From assembly GCA_949710005.1 (NCBI GenBank), contig OX453287.1:8180386-8244385 (forward strand): a stretch of DNA of 64,000 bases, given 5' to 3'. The first letter of the stretch is position 1; each line of letters begins with the position of its first letter. Position numbers and translations under genes: made by a program. The notes below the pieces were generated by a model that saw only the letters and a program-made list of their open reading frames with translations, searched no databases and had not been told where the DNA came from. This document shows positions 9,501 through 17,700 of this stretch, one piece after another. The stretch is from Ricordea florida (lineage: Eukaryota; Cnidaria; Anthozoa; Corallimorpharia; Ricordeidae).

Positions 9501-12116
9501 ACTCGTCGACTATTATATTATACTGCGCACGAAAGACAAATTTCTTGCTTTCTTGTACCATTTGTTTTTCGTTCGTGATTCTTTTATCTGTGTTAGACGC
9601 ATTTTTCTTTACAACTGGCGTTCTTGTGAACCACGAGATGATATCGATGAGTAATGAATGAAATCAGTGACTAATCGACGCAGTCAATGACTAATCGATG
9701 CAATCGATGACTAATCGATAACCAAAAATATTGTGGCCTATCGATTAGTAATAGATTACTCATTGATGATCGGTAATAATCAATGACTAATCAACTGATC
9801 ACCTATCGATTACCTATCGATTAGTCATTGATTTCATTGATGTCATGGGTTAGTTGTCTGGCATTTAGCACTGGCCTATCAGTTTACTAGGGTTATCAGA
9901 AGTTTTTTTAGCCTTCAACTAAAATATAAAAACACACGAGTTTCTAGGGGGGTGGGGTAGGGGGTCCGAAGGCATGGGTCCCAGGAAAATTTGAAATTTT
10001 AGGTCACAGGAGATGCGATTTCCTGCAATTTGGGGCCAACATACTAGTTCAAAGTATTAACTTGACTCACCCAAAATGACTTGTTTATTGAAGGTAAGAT
10101 TTAATTTGACACCGATCGAGAAGCGAATAAGTGATCTTTTTTCTTATCGAAATGTCATCATCTAAACATCACATGAAGAGTAAATTTTATTTTTTTGCAA
10201 CTCATAACTATAAGGGACTTTTCTCAGCCTCAAGAGGCAGCTACCTTAGTGCTCTCAGCCAGCAGAATTCCGGCCTTCACTGAGAATCCTGGTGGTTTAT
10301 ACTTCATGTCAGTATGCCGTATAGTCTCCCACGCCCATCACAATGGTGCTGGAGACTATATGGCATACTGGCAAGAAGTATAAACCCTCCCATTATCAGG
10401 GTTCTTGCTACTCCTTAAACTCCTTAAAAACTCCTTAGATTTGATTTACACTCTAAAGGGCGCTTAAAAACTCCTTAAATTTACAAAATTCAGCAAAAAC
10501 TCCTTAAGAACTCCTTATTTCTTGTCTAACAATCTTCAAACTAGAGTATTGCAAAAGCAGAGTACCATAAAAACTATGAAATGCGAATTACCGCCGCAAA
10601 TACACATAAACCGACAAAAAATATGAAAGTCATTGCGTCTTTTATTAGTCAGGCGTTCCTGTTCCAGTTGTATTGGTCCTGGGAACTTTTTCAAAGAAAC
10701 AAACAAACGAAATACTCCTTAAAAATTGTATTTTGGTCCTTAAAAACTCCTTAAAAAGTCCTTAAATTCTGTTTACTCACCCCAGCACGAACCCTGCATT
10801 ATGCCATATAGTCTCCCGCACTATTTTGATAGGCGCACTTTTTCAAATACAATTCTACGTTTTACTGCATTATATTTAGACCGTTAGGCAAGTCCAAGGC
10901 TGTCGGACTTCAAACTAGTCTCTTCAATTAGAATTGAAACATCAATTTCATCACGCTCGTGGTCAGAGTCAATTCAAGGGGAGGGGGTAGCGCTTATTGG
11001 AGAGGGGGGCCTTATTAGGGGGTTTACAGTAAATGTGAATGCCACAGTATAATGCAAATACAATACACAAAGAATCTTAACCCCGGGAGATTTGAATTGG
11101 TTACAACATTGAGTTAGCCGATTAAGTGTATGAGTTTCAGATATTATCTACATTTAGAATGCAATTACCACACATATGGATCAATCGCCGGGGACCTTAT
11201 GACCAAGACACCTGATTTCTCCCAAACTAAGAAAACGTACTTTATTTCACAAGTGACCAAAGATCGGGGACAAAACACAAAGCCACCATTTGTTTTCCCG
11301 TGATTCGAATCCGTCACTTCGTCCCGGGGGGGGGGGGGGACGATAAATTTCGGATAAATTTCGGATAGGTGTGTGCCGCGAAGGGTCTTAAACCCTGATC
11401 CTATCTAAGGATGCAGCAAACGAAAATTGATACCCTATTTAAGGCCCAAACACGAAAAATGAGACCCTATGCAAGGGAAAAACAAAAACTAAAAATAGCT
11501 TGAACAGGTTAACTTTATTTCGTTTCTGTAAGATTACTGGAAGTTAGCATCAAGCATAGTATAGTAGACTGCCTAATACAATTTAGGCACCCTATCTAAG
11601 GATCACACCGGAAACACCATGCCAACATGGGCTAAAATGATACCCTATTTAAGGATCGAGAACCTCAAAAACCATACCCTATCCCGCGGCACATACCTAT
11701 ATAGCCCATATATGGAAGTACCCCTCCCCCCCGGGCACTTCGTGAATACTGAAAACCAGCCGTCCATGCTGGAAGCGGATCAATAGCGCGTTCATATATA
11801 CCCGCGTAAGGAACGATAACAAAGATTTGAGTATATTTAAAATAAATCATATCTTTCAACTGCGTTTTTGTTTTTCAGGGAGATGCAGTTACATTCTCAA
11901 TACAACAGTTCATATCACGTGTTATGGAGTTACGTGAGCGACCTTCAGTTTCGTGTGATTTTCATGGTTTGTAGTGTAACTGTCGTGTCCGCCATTTTAT
12001 TGTACTGTCGACGGTTAAGAAGAATGAGCAACTCCAGGCTCTGGAAATACAATTCACGAGTGCTGTTTGACAGTTCTGATGTTTTTTTACAAGGAAAGGA
12101 AAAGATGCCGGTGTAA
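234..12116 (+). CDS. ENTPD4/7-like nucleoside diphosphatase, 3' part (exons 234-540, 7169-7251, 7963-8124, 11879-12116)
   Basis: The GDA1/CD39 apyrase family hydrolyses nucleoside di- and triphosphates; ENTPD4 and ENTPD7 are intracellular, membrane-anchored members of the Golgi/lysosome/vesicles. Four exons in compatible phase encode the C-terminal part. Family-like stretches are NSEFYGFSEYWYS and DVLRIGG (exon 1), EFCGTRW and HRLK (exon 2), FQCFKAAWM and EVQWTLGAIL (exon 3). The last exon encodes a hydrophobic segment (VIFMVCSVTVVSAILLYC) followed by basic residues CRRLRR, fitting the second membrane anchor of the two-TM subfamily. The N-terminal half, with the first apyrase motifs, lies before the window. 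The gene is convergent with the LRP2BP-like gene. ENTPD4 versus ENTPD7 cannot be decided here. Confidence 0.88.
1258..1318. repeat. 61-bp hairpin
   Basis: CACTTAATGTATGG(C)CCTGAGGGAAACTA is followed by its near-perfect inverse. Probably the core of an old fold-back element. Confidence 0.8.
1631..2440. repeat. GGATCC-palindrome minisatellite block 1
   Basis: First a ~10-bp unit (AGGATCCTAC / AGGATCCTGT), then about 17 copies of a ~31-bp unit combining AGGATCTTG and CAGGATCCTAG with AAATGTGT. It begins with CCTCGTAGAAATCCTAC, an inverted match to the end of block 2. Confidence 0.92.
2698..2914. mobile_element. MITE (TTAACCCTTTAxCTCCCA ends)
   Basis: TTAACCCTTTACCTCCCA and, inverted, TTAACCCTTTAACTCCCA. 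About 217 bp, non-coding, TTAA-like target. Confidence 0.75.
3107..3254. repeat. Fold-back repeat
   Basis: GTCCAATACTCCAACAAATTTTATGC and an inverted GCATAAATTTGTCAGAGTATTGGAC 148 bp apart end to end. Confidence 0.7.
5530..6170. repeat. GATC-rich minisatellite block 2
   Basis: Degenerate copies of ATAGGATCTTATCAAGATCC, then CAGGATCCTGAT(T/C)AGGATC. It ends GTAGGATTTCTACCAGGGTA, the inverse of the block 1 start, so the two blocks may be the ends of one 4.5-kb unit. Confidence 0.88.
6262..6463. repeat. Fold-back element with ~95-bp arms
   Basis: GGGTTAGAGACT, TTTGTTTACAAA, TGGCTGTAAAATGAAC and AAATTGTCAATACTGCAC recur in reverse order around a short loop at about 6362. The frame 6214-6465 is due to this. 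In the ENTPD-like intron. Confidence 0.85.
6640..6962 (-). mobile_element. tRNA-derived SINE, minus strand
   Basis: On the minus strand the head reads CCCGGTTAGCTCAGGCAGTG (A box) and GAGTTCAAACCCGGGC (B box and arm). A body of about 250 bp ends in TTAATTAATTAAT at 6650. It lies in the ENTPD-like intron. Confidence 0.78.
7169..7251 (+). CDS. ENTPD4/7-like exon (EFCGTRW...HRLK)
   Basis: Acceptor tttataacag, donor AA|gtaata. It encodes EFCGTRWSVLVKRHAKG and ends in HRL plus two bases of a Lys codon. This matches the segment between the VLRIGG and FQCFK motifs in ENTPD4/7 proteins. At 83 nt it is too short to stand out as an open frame. Confidence 0.87.
7963..8124 (+). CDS. ENTPD4/7-like exon (FQCFKAAWM...EVQWTLGAIL)
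   Basis: Phase requires the acceptor ttttaag|ATTTCAG, which gives K-FQCFKAAWM. The CAG seven bases downstream would shift the frame and hit a stop within a few codons. The exon carries the last apyrase-conserved region (EVQWTLGAIL). Its donor is CTGCG|gtaggt and leaves two bases that join the last exon as an Arg codon. Confidence 0.87.
8327..8790. mobile_element. MITE (GCAATCCAAACCGCCAAACA ends)
   Basis: The left GCAATCCAAACCGCCAAACA and the inverted right GCAACCCAAACCGCCAAACA match, and TTATCATCAATAAGAG recurs inverted further in. Non-coding. In the last ENTPD-like intron. Confidence 0.75.
9290..9861. mobile_element. 572-bp TIR element made of ATCGAT/GATCAAT palindromic repeats
   Basis: Ends CCAGACCTAACTAA and, inverted, CCAGACAACTAA. 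CATTTA flanks both sides (9284-9289, 9862-9867). The inside is mostly TAATCGATGAGTAATCG-like direct and inverted repeats around an unrelated centre at about 9510-9640. No coding potential. Confidence 0.75.
10291..10388. repeat. Fold-back repeat
   Basis: GGTTTATACTT then AGTATGCCGTATAGTCTCC is followed by the inverted GGAGACTATATGGCATACT and AAGTATAAACC. This explains the short frame starting at 10195. Confidence 0.8.
10397..10796. mobile_element. CAGGGTTC-ended MITE (ACTCCTTAAA-rich)
   Basis: Ends CAGGGTTCTTGC and, inverted, CAGGGTTCGTGC; CATTAT flanks both sides. The inside repeats ACTCCTTAAAAACTCC. Inserted next to a separate fold-back (about 10291-10388). Confidence 0.75.
11323..11735. 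mobile_element. MITE with CCCGGGGG ends and 8-bp target duplication
   Basis: Starts CCCGGGGGGGGG and ends CCCCCCCCGGG. CACTTCGT occurs directly on both sides (11315-11322, 11736-11743). Inside, AGACCCTAT / ATACCCTATTTAAGG motifs repeat. The 8-bp duplication suggests hAT-type mobilisation. It lies 143 bp before the ENTPD terminal exon. Confidence 0.78.
11879..12116 (+). CDS. ENTPD4/7-like terminal exon with C-terminal membrane anchor
   Basis: Acceptor gtttttgtttttcag. The frame (R)EMQLHSQYNSSYHV runs to a TAA at 12114-12116. It contains a hydrophobic helix of about 20 residues followed by CRRLRRMSNSRLW, a short basic tail. This fits the cytosolic C-terminus of the two-TM apyrases. Confidence 0.82.
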
Positions 12117-12133
12117 TAAGGAAGAGCCCTTTA

Positions 12134-12460
12134 GGGACCGTTCATTAATGTGGGTCGGGGGGGGGGGGGACTGGAGGAAAATTAGGGGGGGCATCGAAAA
12201 AAATTTTCAACAAGGAGGGGTCTCCCAAAATAGTTTTACCTGATAAGAGGGGCCTTGAAAAAAACATAAACTTGTTTTAAATAATTTATTTCAACAGATT
12301 ATCCTAAGGAGGGGGGGGGGTCGAAAACATGTGCAAAGAAACTTGGGGGGGGGTGGGCTTGAAGAAAATTACTTTCTATGGAGTGGGGGCAGGGATAGTT
12401 TTTGAATATTGCTTAATTTTCCTCCAGCCCACCCCTATGTTTAATTAATTAACGGTCCCC
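12134..12460. mobile_element. G-run MITE family 1 (GGGACCGTTCATTAAT), copy 1
   Basis: The ends GGGACCGTTCATTAAT and, inverted, GGGACCGTTAATTAAT surround G-rich sequence with poly-G runs. A second copy is at 18550-18902. Confidence 0.75.
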
Positions 12461-12470
12461 TATTACAATG

Positions 12471-12476
12471 AATAAA
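12471..12476 (+). terminator. Candidate polyadenylation signal AATAAA for the ENTPD-like gene
   Basis: An AATAAA hexamer lies about 355 bp after the stop codon, just past a MITE that occupies most of the interval. It is the first canonical hexamer I see downstream. No transcript evidence is available. Confidence 0.4.
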
Positions 12477-13082
12477 AGACCTAAAAGACTATTATGAATT
12501 AAAATTTCTAGACACAAGTGTTATTATGAGATAAATTATTTGGTGGTGAGAAGATGAGAGGTCAGTCGCTGCACCTGATATCTGCTTAATAAAAAAAATG
12601 CTCGGTCAGCGGTAACTTGGTTGCTCTCGTGTCTGCTGTTTTGTAGTTCAAACAAGAAATGCATGGTTATCATACGGTTTCAAGTTCAATATGTGATTTA
12701 TTTGCACAAGTGAGCTTTTTGAAAAAACGCACGAGTGCAAATGGATCGGTAAGTACTTGGTGCAGGCTTTGGTTCGAGTGGTTCACCCATTAAAAGAGTG
12801 GTCTGCGTTATAAACATAATCGCCAAGCTTTACTTTAGAAACCTCAGCTGTACTCTAGCCGTACTCATCCTTAGCCGTACTTCAGTGTTCTTAATCATTT
12901 CTAGCTCATGCTTACATTAGTATCCTTAGAGGCACTTGCACGTTTCAGTTCTTAGCAGTTCTTGATAATACCTGGTACAACATCAGTTTTTCATGTTCGT
13001 TTAATAAGTTGCATCCGAACTCGTGCTCGTTTGTATTCTTATAAAATACATCCAAAATTTACTCGATTGTGATTAGCTAAGA

Positions 13083-13394
13083 GCAGTGCAGTTCAAGTGT
13101 AACACCAGTGCGAAAAGTGTGACACCTGTGCAGAAAGTGTAACACCAGTGCAAAGAGTGTAACACCAGTGCAGAAAGTGTAGCACCAGTGCAAGAAGTGT
13201 AACACCAGTGCAAGAAGTGTAACACCAGTGGAGAAAGTGTAACACCAGTACAAAAAGTGTAACACCAGTGGAGAAAGTGTAACACCAGTGCACAATGTGT
13301 AACACCAGTACAAAATGTGTAACACCAGTGCACAAAGTTTAACACCAGTGCAAAATGTGTAACACCAGTGCACAAAGTGTAACACCAGTGCAAA
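13083..13394 (-). repeat. 18-20 bp minisatellite (AACACCAGTGCA), ~17 copies
   Basis: Near-regular copies of GTGTAACACCAGTGCA(G/C)AA. Several minus-strand frames (LHWCYTF) come from the repeat. The array starts inside an inverted repeat shared with 14384-14432. Confidence 0.93.
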
Positions 13395-13759
13395 TTACAA
13401 ATAAAAAAGAAACTCACTTGTGCTAGTAAATCAAAAATTGAACTCGAAACCGTAAGACTACCATTACCAAACGTGATAACAATTTTCTGTGTATTAAACT
13501 GGCAAAGATGACACAACTTGAAAAAGCTCAATTTATTTCACAAAATAAATAAATGTACTACATGGAGGTATTTATACAAACTAGTGTACACGGGTTTTGA
13601 CGGAAAAGCAATCGTATGGATTGCTAACCAGAGAAATTCTAGATGTAACCAAAGATTGTTTTATCTTGTAGTCTCGCGACAACATCCAGGTCAAAAGAAC
13701 CAGCCTGTTGGAAAAGAAAATCAAGGAATAGAATAAGACAAATGAGCACAACAATCTGT

Positions 13760-13940
13760 TATAGAGCGTTTTCACATGACGTCACAGCAGCCATATTGGT
13801 GTTCCAAAACAATGAAACGGCGGCCATGTTGGTGTTCCAAACTAATTCTCTGGGAGTTGAACTCTTTTCTTATGCAAAAACTTTCTTTTGTTCCAAAAAA
13901 TTTGCATGGCTGCTGGCCACGTGAGTGAAAACGCTCTATA
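13760..13940. mobile_element. MITE family 3 (TATAGAGCGTTTTCAC), copy 1
   Basis: The ends TATAGAGCGTTTTCAC are inverted copies. The body has GCCATGTTGGTGTTCC twice. Second copy at 36400-36577. Confidence 0.82.
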
Positions 13941-14085
13941 AGTCTATACAGTAACCAGAAGGCTCGATTTGCAATAGAATGCCGCCCGTCACGTTTCGGA
14001 TTACCATTCGTTTCGTGCACTCGGAAGATTAGATACATGAACAGCTTGGGTTTATAATTTTCCAAATTCTTGTCCCGTATTTGTA

Positions 14086-14192
14086 ATGGTAATCTTACGG
14101 TTTTTCTCGTTCAATTTGGAATTAATTTGCACGAGTGAGTTTTTAAGTGCAAATTAACTCCAAATTGAACGAGAAAAACCGTATGATTACTT
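14086..14192. repeat. 107-bp near-perfect hairpin
   Basis: GTAATCTTACGGTTTTTCTC, GTTCAATTTGGA and TTAATTTGCA are followed by the inverse. Related sequence flanks the 18-20 bp minisatellite (12671-12750 and 13400-13462), inverted to each other. Confidence 0.8.
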
Positions 14193-14530
14193 AATAATAA
14201 TAATATAAACATGAAAAAAGTATCCTTTCTTGATTTAATGTAGCCATTTTTGTTTCACTCGAGAGGACTTTTTTCAAAGTTTCCGCAGAAAATGTTCGTC
14301 ATCATTTTACGTTATATCATTGGCTTAAAAAATTTCCTAGTCTTTCAGCCAATCATAATCCAGAATTTCGATGTGAAATTTTCACTGGTGTCACACTTGA
14401 ACTGCACTGCTCTAAGCCGATCAGAATCGATTACTTTTTCATGAGTGTTATTGGCTGAGTAACGTATTACAGAGAGAAGTTGCAAATCGGAGATTTCTGT
14501 AAGTAGGGGTTTAATGCGTGATTGTTTAAG

Positions 14531-14720
14531 TTAAAGGGTAATTTCGTCACTAACCCTTGAATACCAGTACTTCGCGTCTTCGCCGCTTTTTCCCACTCCT
14601 AAACCATGATGCAAACAGCGCGCGTAGATGAAACAGCCCAGTGCGATACCCTTGGCAACGTACTGTGGAAGGCAATCTGTTTCCTGTGAGAGTCCCTGTA
14701 CATCTTCTAGTTCACCAACA
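14531..14720 (-). CDS. LRP2BP: LRP2BP-like exon 5 (3' end uncertain)
   Basis: Acceptor tccattttag; the frame joins as S-VGELEDVQG. TDCLPQYVAKGIALGCF and YARCLHHGLGV match the last conserved part of the family. The frame stops at 14531 after KYWYSRVSDEITL. However, TTCAAGG|gttagt within the last codons is a good donor, so a further short C-terminal exon downstream is possible. Confidence 0.8.
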
Positions 14721-17700
14721 CTAAAATGGATTACATAAACAACGATCAAACATTCAGTCCAACCTACCATAGCTGACCATCTAAAAATATTATGCACGGT
14801 TGCATCTAGAGAAAGTCCCCACAGGTAATGAGCCTTCTAACGACTGTATGTTGAAACAATGGACGGCGGTCGCTTGCGAGAGGTTTAACCACAAAGTATC
14901 GCTTATTATCTGCAATCGGTTATTGACAGCAAGATTAGAGATGTTTTCAATTGACTGTCGTAAATATAGAGTAAGGCAGTTAGTTTATTAAGCCAATCAC
15001 AACCGATGCACACGGTCCACTGAACCAATCAGAACGCTTCTTCTGATTGTTTGATAAAATTAGTTGATAAAGTACATGACAGCTAGTAATTGGTTTGAGT
15101 TTTACTTCTGATTGGTTGATAAAATGCATGACAGCCAATAGCAATTGGTTTGAGATTTACTTCTGATTGGTCAATTAAGTGGCCCAAAATTCTTTTACCG
15201 CGCTTTTTTTAGCCATACAAAACCAAAGAAAATCGTATGTACAAAGGTGTACAGTTTAATACGTTTCTTCCCACTTATTAAGCATTCTGAACAAATTTGT
15301 TTTAAGAATATCTGGCCCAGTGTAAGTTAGAGTACCAACCTCTTAGCAACATCAACAGCTTTGTTCAGTAACTTTCTTCTGTAATAATGAACAGCTAAGT
15401 TCCCTTGTGCATAAACATTTCCCCTAGTGGCTGCTTCCTTGAGACATTTGAAGGCAGCAACACTATCTCGTGCAACACCAATTCCATACTCAAACATAAC
15501 ACCTAATGCTCCTGAAAGGTTAAAACAACAGTCACTTTCTATGCCTGCCTCGCTCCAAATTTTTATCTATTAGAAAACAGTTCTAAGAAAATACGCACGC
15601 TGATTGGTTAGAATTCGTGTTTCTATTAAAACTCGATAGAAACACAGAACTTGACGAGCTGTTGACGTAATGATGACGCGAGCAAAGAGAATTTATCGGA
15701 TCATGTATCTTATGGGGGGCCTCGACCGATACATCGGTCGACACATCGATCGAGATATCGGTCGATGTCTCGATCGATACTCGACCGATACTCGATCGAT
15801 ACATGGTAGATATGTCGACCGAGTCTCCATCGATACTCGACCGACACTCGGTCGACATACCACCGATATAACGCTCAATTGTCATCTCAGTGTCGACCGC
15901 TGGTATCGATCGCCATAGTGTCGGTCGGTTATCGGTCAACTATCGGTCGCATGTCGGTAAACTATCGACCTTTGTCGGATAAGTTTTACAGTTCCTCGAT
16001 CGACATATCGTCCGATATGTCATTTACAAGAGCAATAGAGAAAGCACGAGAGAGGAAAAATATGAGAGACTGGGTTATTCCCATTAACTTACTTGAAAAG
16101 TCAAGTTGTTTAATAAAAATAGATATTTTAATTTTTGAGGTATCAGTAAAGTATCGGTGAAGTATCGGTGAAGTATCAACTATAGGGCCGGACATGTGTT
16201 TACAGACATATCGGCCGATACGTATGTCGGCCGATAGAGGGGTTTATTGTCGACCGAGTCTCGATCGATACTCGACCGACATATAGGTCGAGTATCGATC
16301 GAGACATCGACCGATATCTCGATCGATGTGTCGACCCCCCCCCCCCCCCCCATAAGATACATGATCCAATTTATCTACATTTTGGTCATCAAGTATAACA
16401 AGTTGTTTTTCTTTTTTTCTTCGCATTTCTCGTTCTCCCAAACTTCCACTCGTGTTTCTATAACTCGATAGGAACACGATACATGTTTTCTATTTCTTAA
16501 TTATAACTGACGATCTGAAAGCAAAAGTAACACGTTAAGGAATGGGTTGTTGTTCATTGTGGAAAATGTGATAATATATAGAAATTCTCCTTTTGTCACA
16601 CAATGTAGTCACTGGATGTTGAATGCGACTTTTTGACTGCTTACTGCAAGTCTTGTTCGGGCAATGCAGGAGTTGACTGATTCCGGCTCACCATTACGTA
16701 GCTGTGTAGTCTGCTTTGATTGGAGAAAGCAGGAACAACAGCAGGATCGAAACGCACCAATAAGAGCAGACCACGCAGCTACATAATGGTGAGCTGGAAT
16801 AAGTCAACCTAGGCCTGTCGCCTGAAGAAGACCAGCAGTAAGCAGTCGAAACGTCGCGATCAACATCCAGTGATCACCACATCGTGTGACAAATGAACAA
16901 TTTATATTATCAAATGGAACACGTCCAAAAGTTTGGAGTTAAAAATCAAACATGATCAGAATCAGCTAAATGTTCAAATGGGCCAGGCTGTTATGAAAAT
17001 GAAACAAAAAGAGTTGTACATATTTTTTAGCATTCCCTTTGGAGAAATAAGGCATACAAAAATGGCACGATGTTCCACAGACTCTCTAGACTGAAAGAGT
17101 AATCCAGTTAGTAAAACACTCAAAAACAGGCCAGCATAGGGAAGTCATTTCTCCGTTGACATGCAAAGACGAAAAAAAAAATCTAAAAATTAAAGAATAA
17201 AATAAATTTAAAAAAGGAAGCAAAAACTCAGCTCATTTGACCCAATAGTGATCCTTACAAGATCCAATGCTCTTTCTGCTTTAGATATTCAATTTTGGAC
17301 TCCTACTTTCTGAATAAGTATAATAGAAAGACGCAAGTAGTCTTATACAGACCTTGAGATTCAAGGCTTCCATTACCAGTGGCTTCCTGGTGCCAGAAAT
17401 AGGCCTGCAAGTTCAAAACAAGCAAATTAAAACAACCCTTATTAATAATTATTCGTCAATAACTGATAAAATGATCATGATGGCTAATGCACCTATCAAT
17501 GTAAACCCCGTGGGGGGGAGGGGAGTGCGGGCAAGGGGTGGGGATTTGACCAAGGAATCCATCTCCTCAGTGGGAGGTTTGATCGAGTACCTTTGCTCGG
17601 GGGTCGGGACATTTGATTTGTTCGGCAGAGAGACTGAGGCCGAGACAAAGCGTGGCTACCTGGCATCGTCTTTCTTGTCTTTGGAATGGCGTGGGTTTCG

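Larger units (their letters stand above)
8125..11878. other. Last ENTPD-like intron, ~3.75 kb
   Basis: Holds the MITEs at 8327, 9290, 10397 and 11323. About 8800-9280 and 9870-10290 show nothing else I recognise. Confidence 0.7.
13062..14432. mobile_element. Candidate TIR element containing the 18-20 bp minisatellite
   Basis: The left edge TCGATTGTGATTAGC then AGAGCAGTGCAGTTCAAGTG, and the inverted right edge TCGATTCTGATCGGC then AGAGCAGTGCAGTTCAAGTG, match over about 48 bp. In between are the minisatellite, one MITE and a fold-back. No clear target duplication was seen. Confidence 0.55.
12117..14530. other. Convergent intergenic region ENTPD-like / LRP2BP-like
   Basis: Contains G-run MITE family 1 copy 1, a partial MITE at 12750-12890, the minisatellite and its flanking inverted repeats, and MITE family 3 copy 1. 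No gene. Confidence 0.7.

Noticed and set aside
13073-13531. Three overlapping minus-strand frames (Cys/Tyr/Trp-rich repeats)
   Set aside because: All come from the 18-20 bp minisatellite read in different frames.
15583-16477. Several frames rich in Arg, Ser, Asp and Tyr on both strands
   Set aside because: Translation of the CGATCGATACTCGACC palindromic repeats in a MITE-like element.
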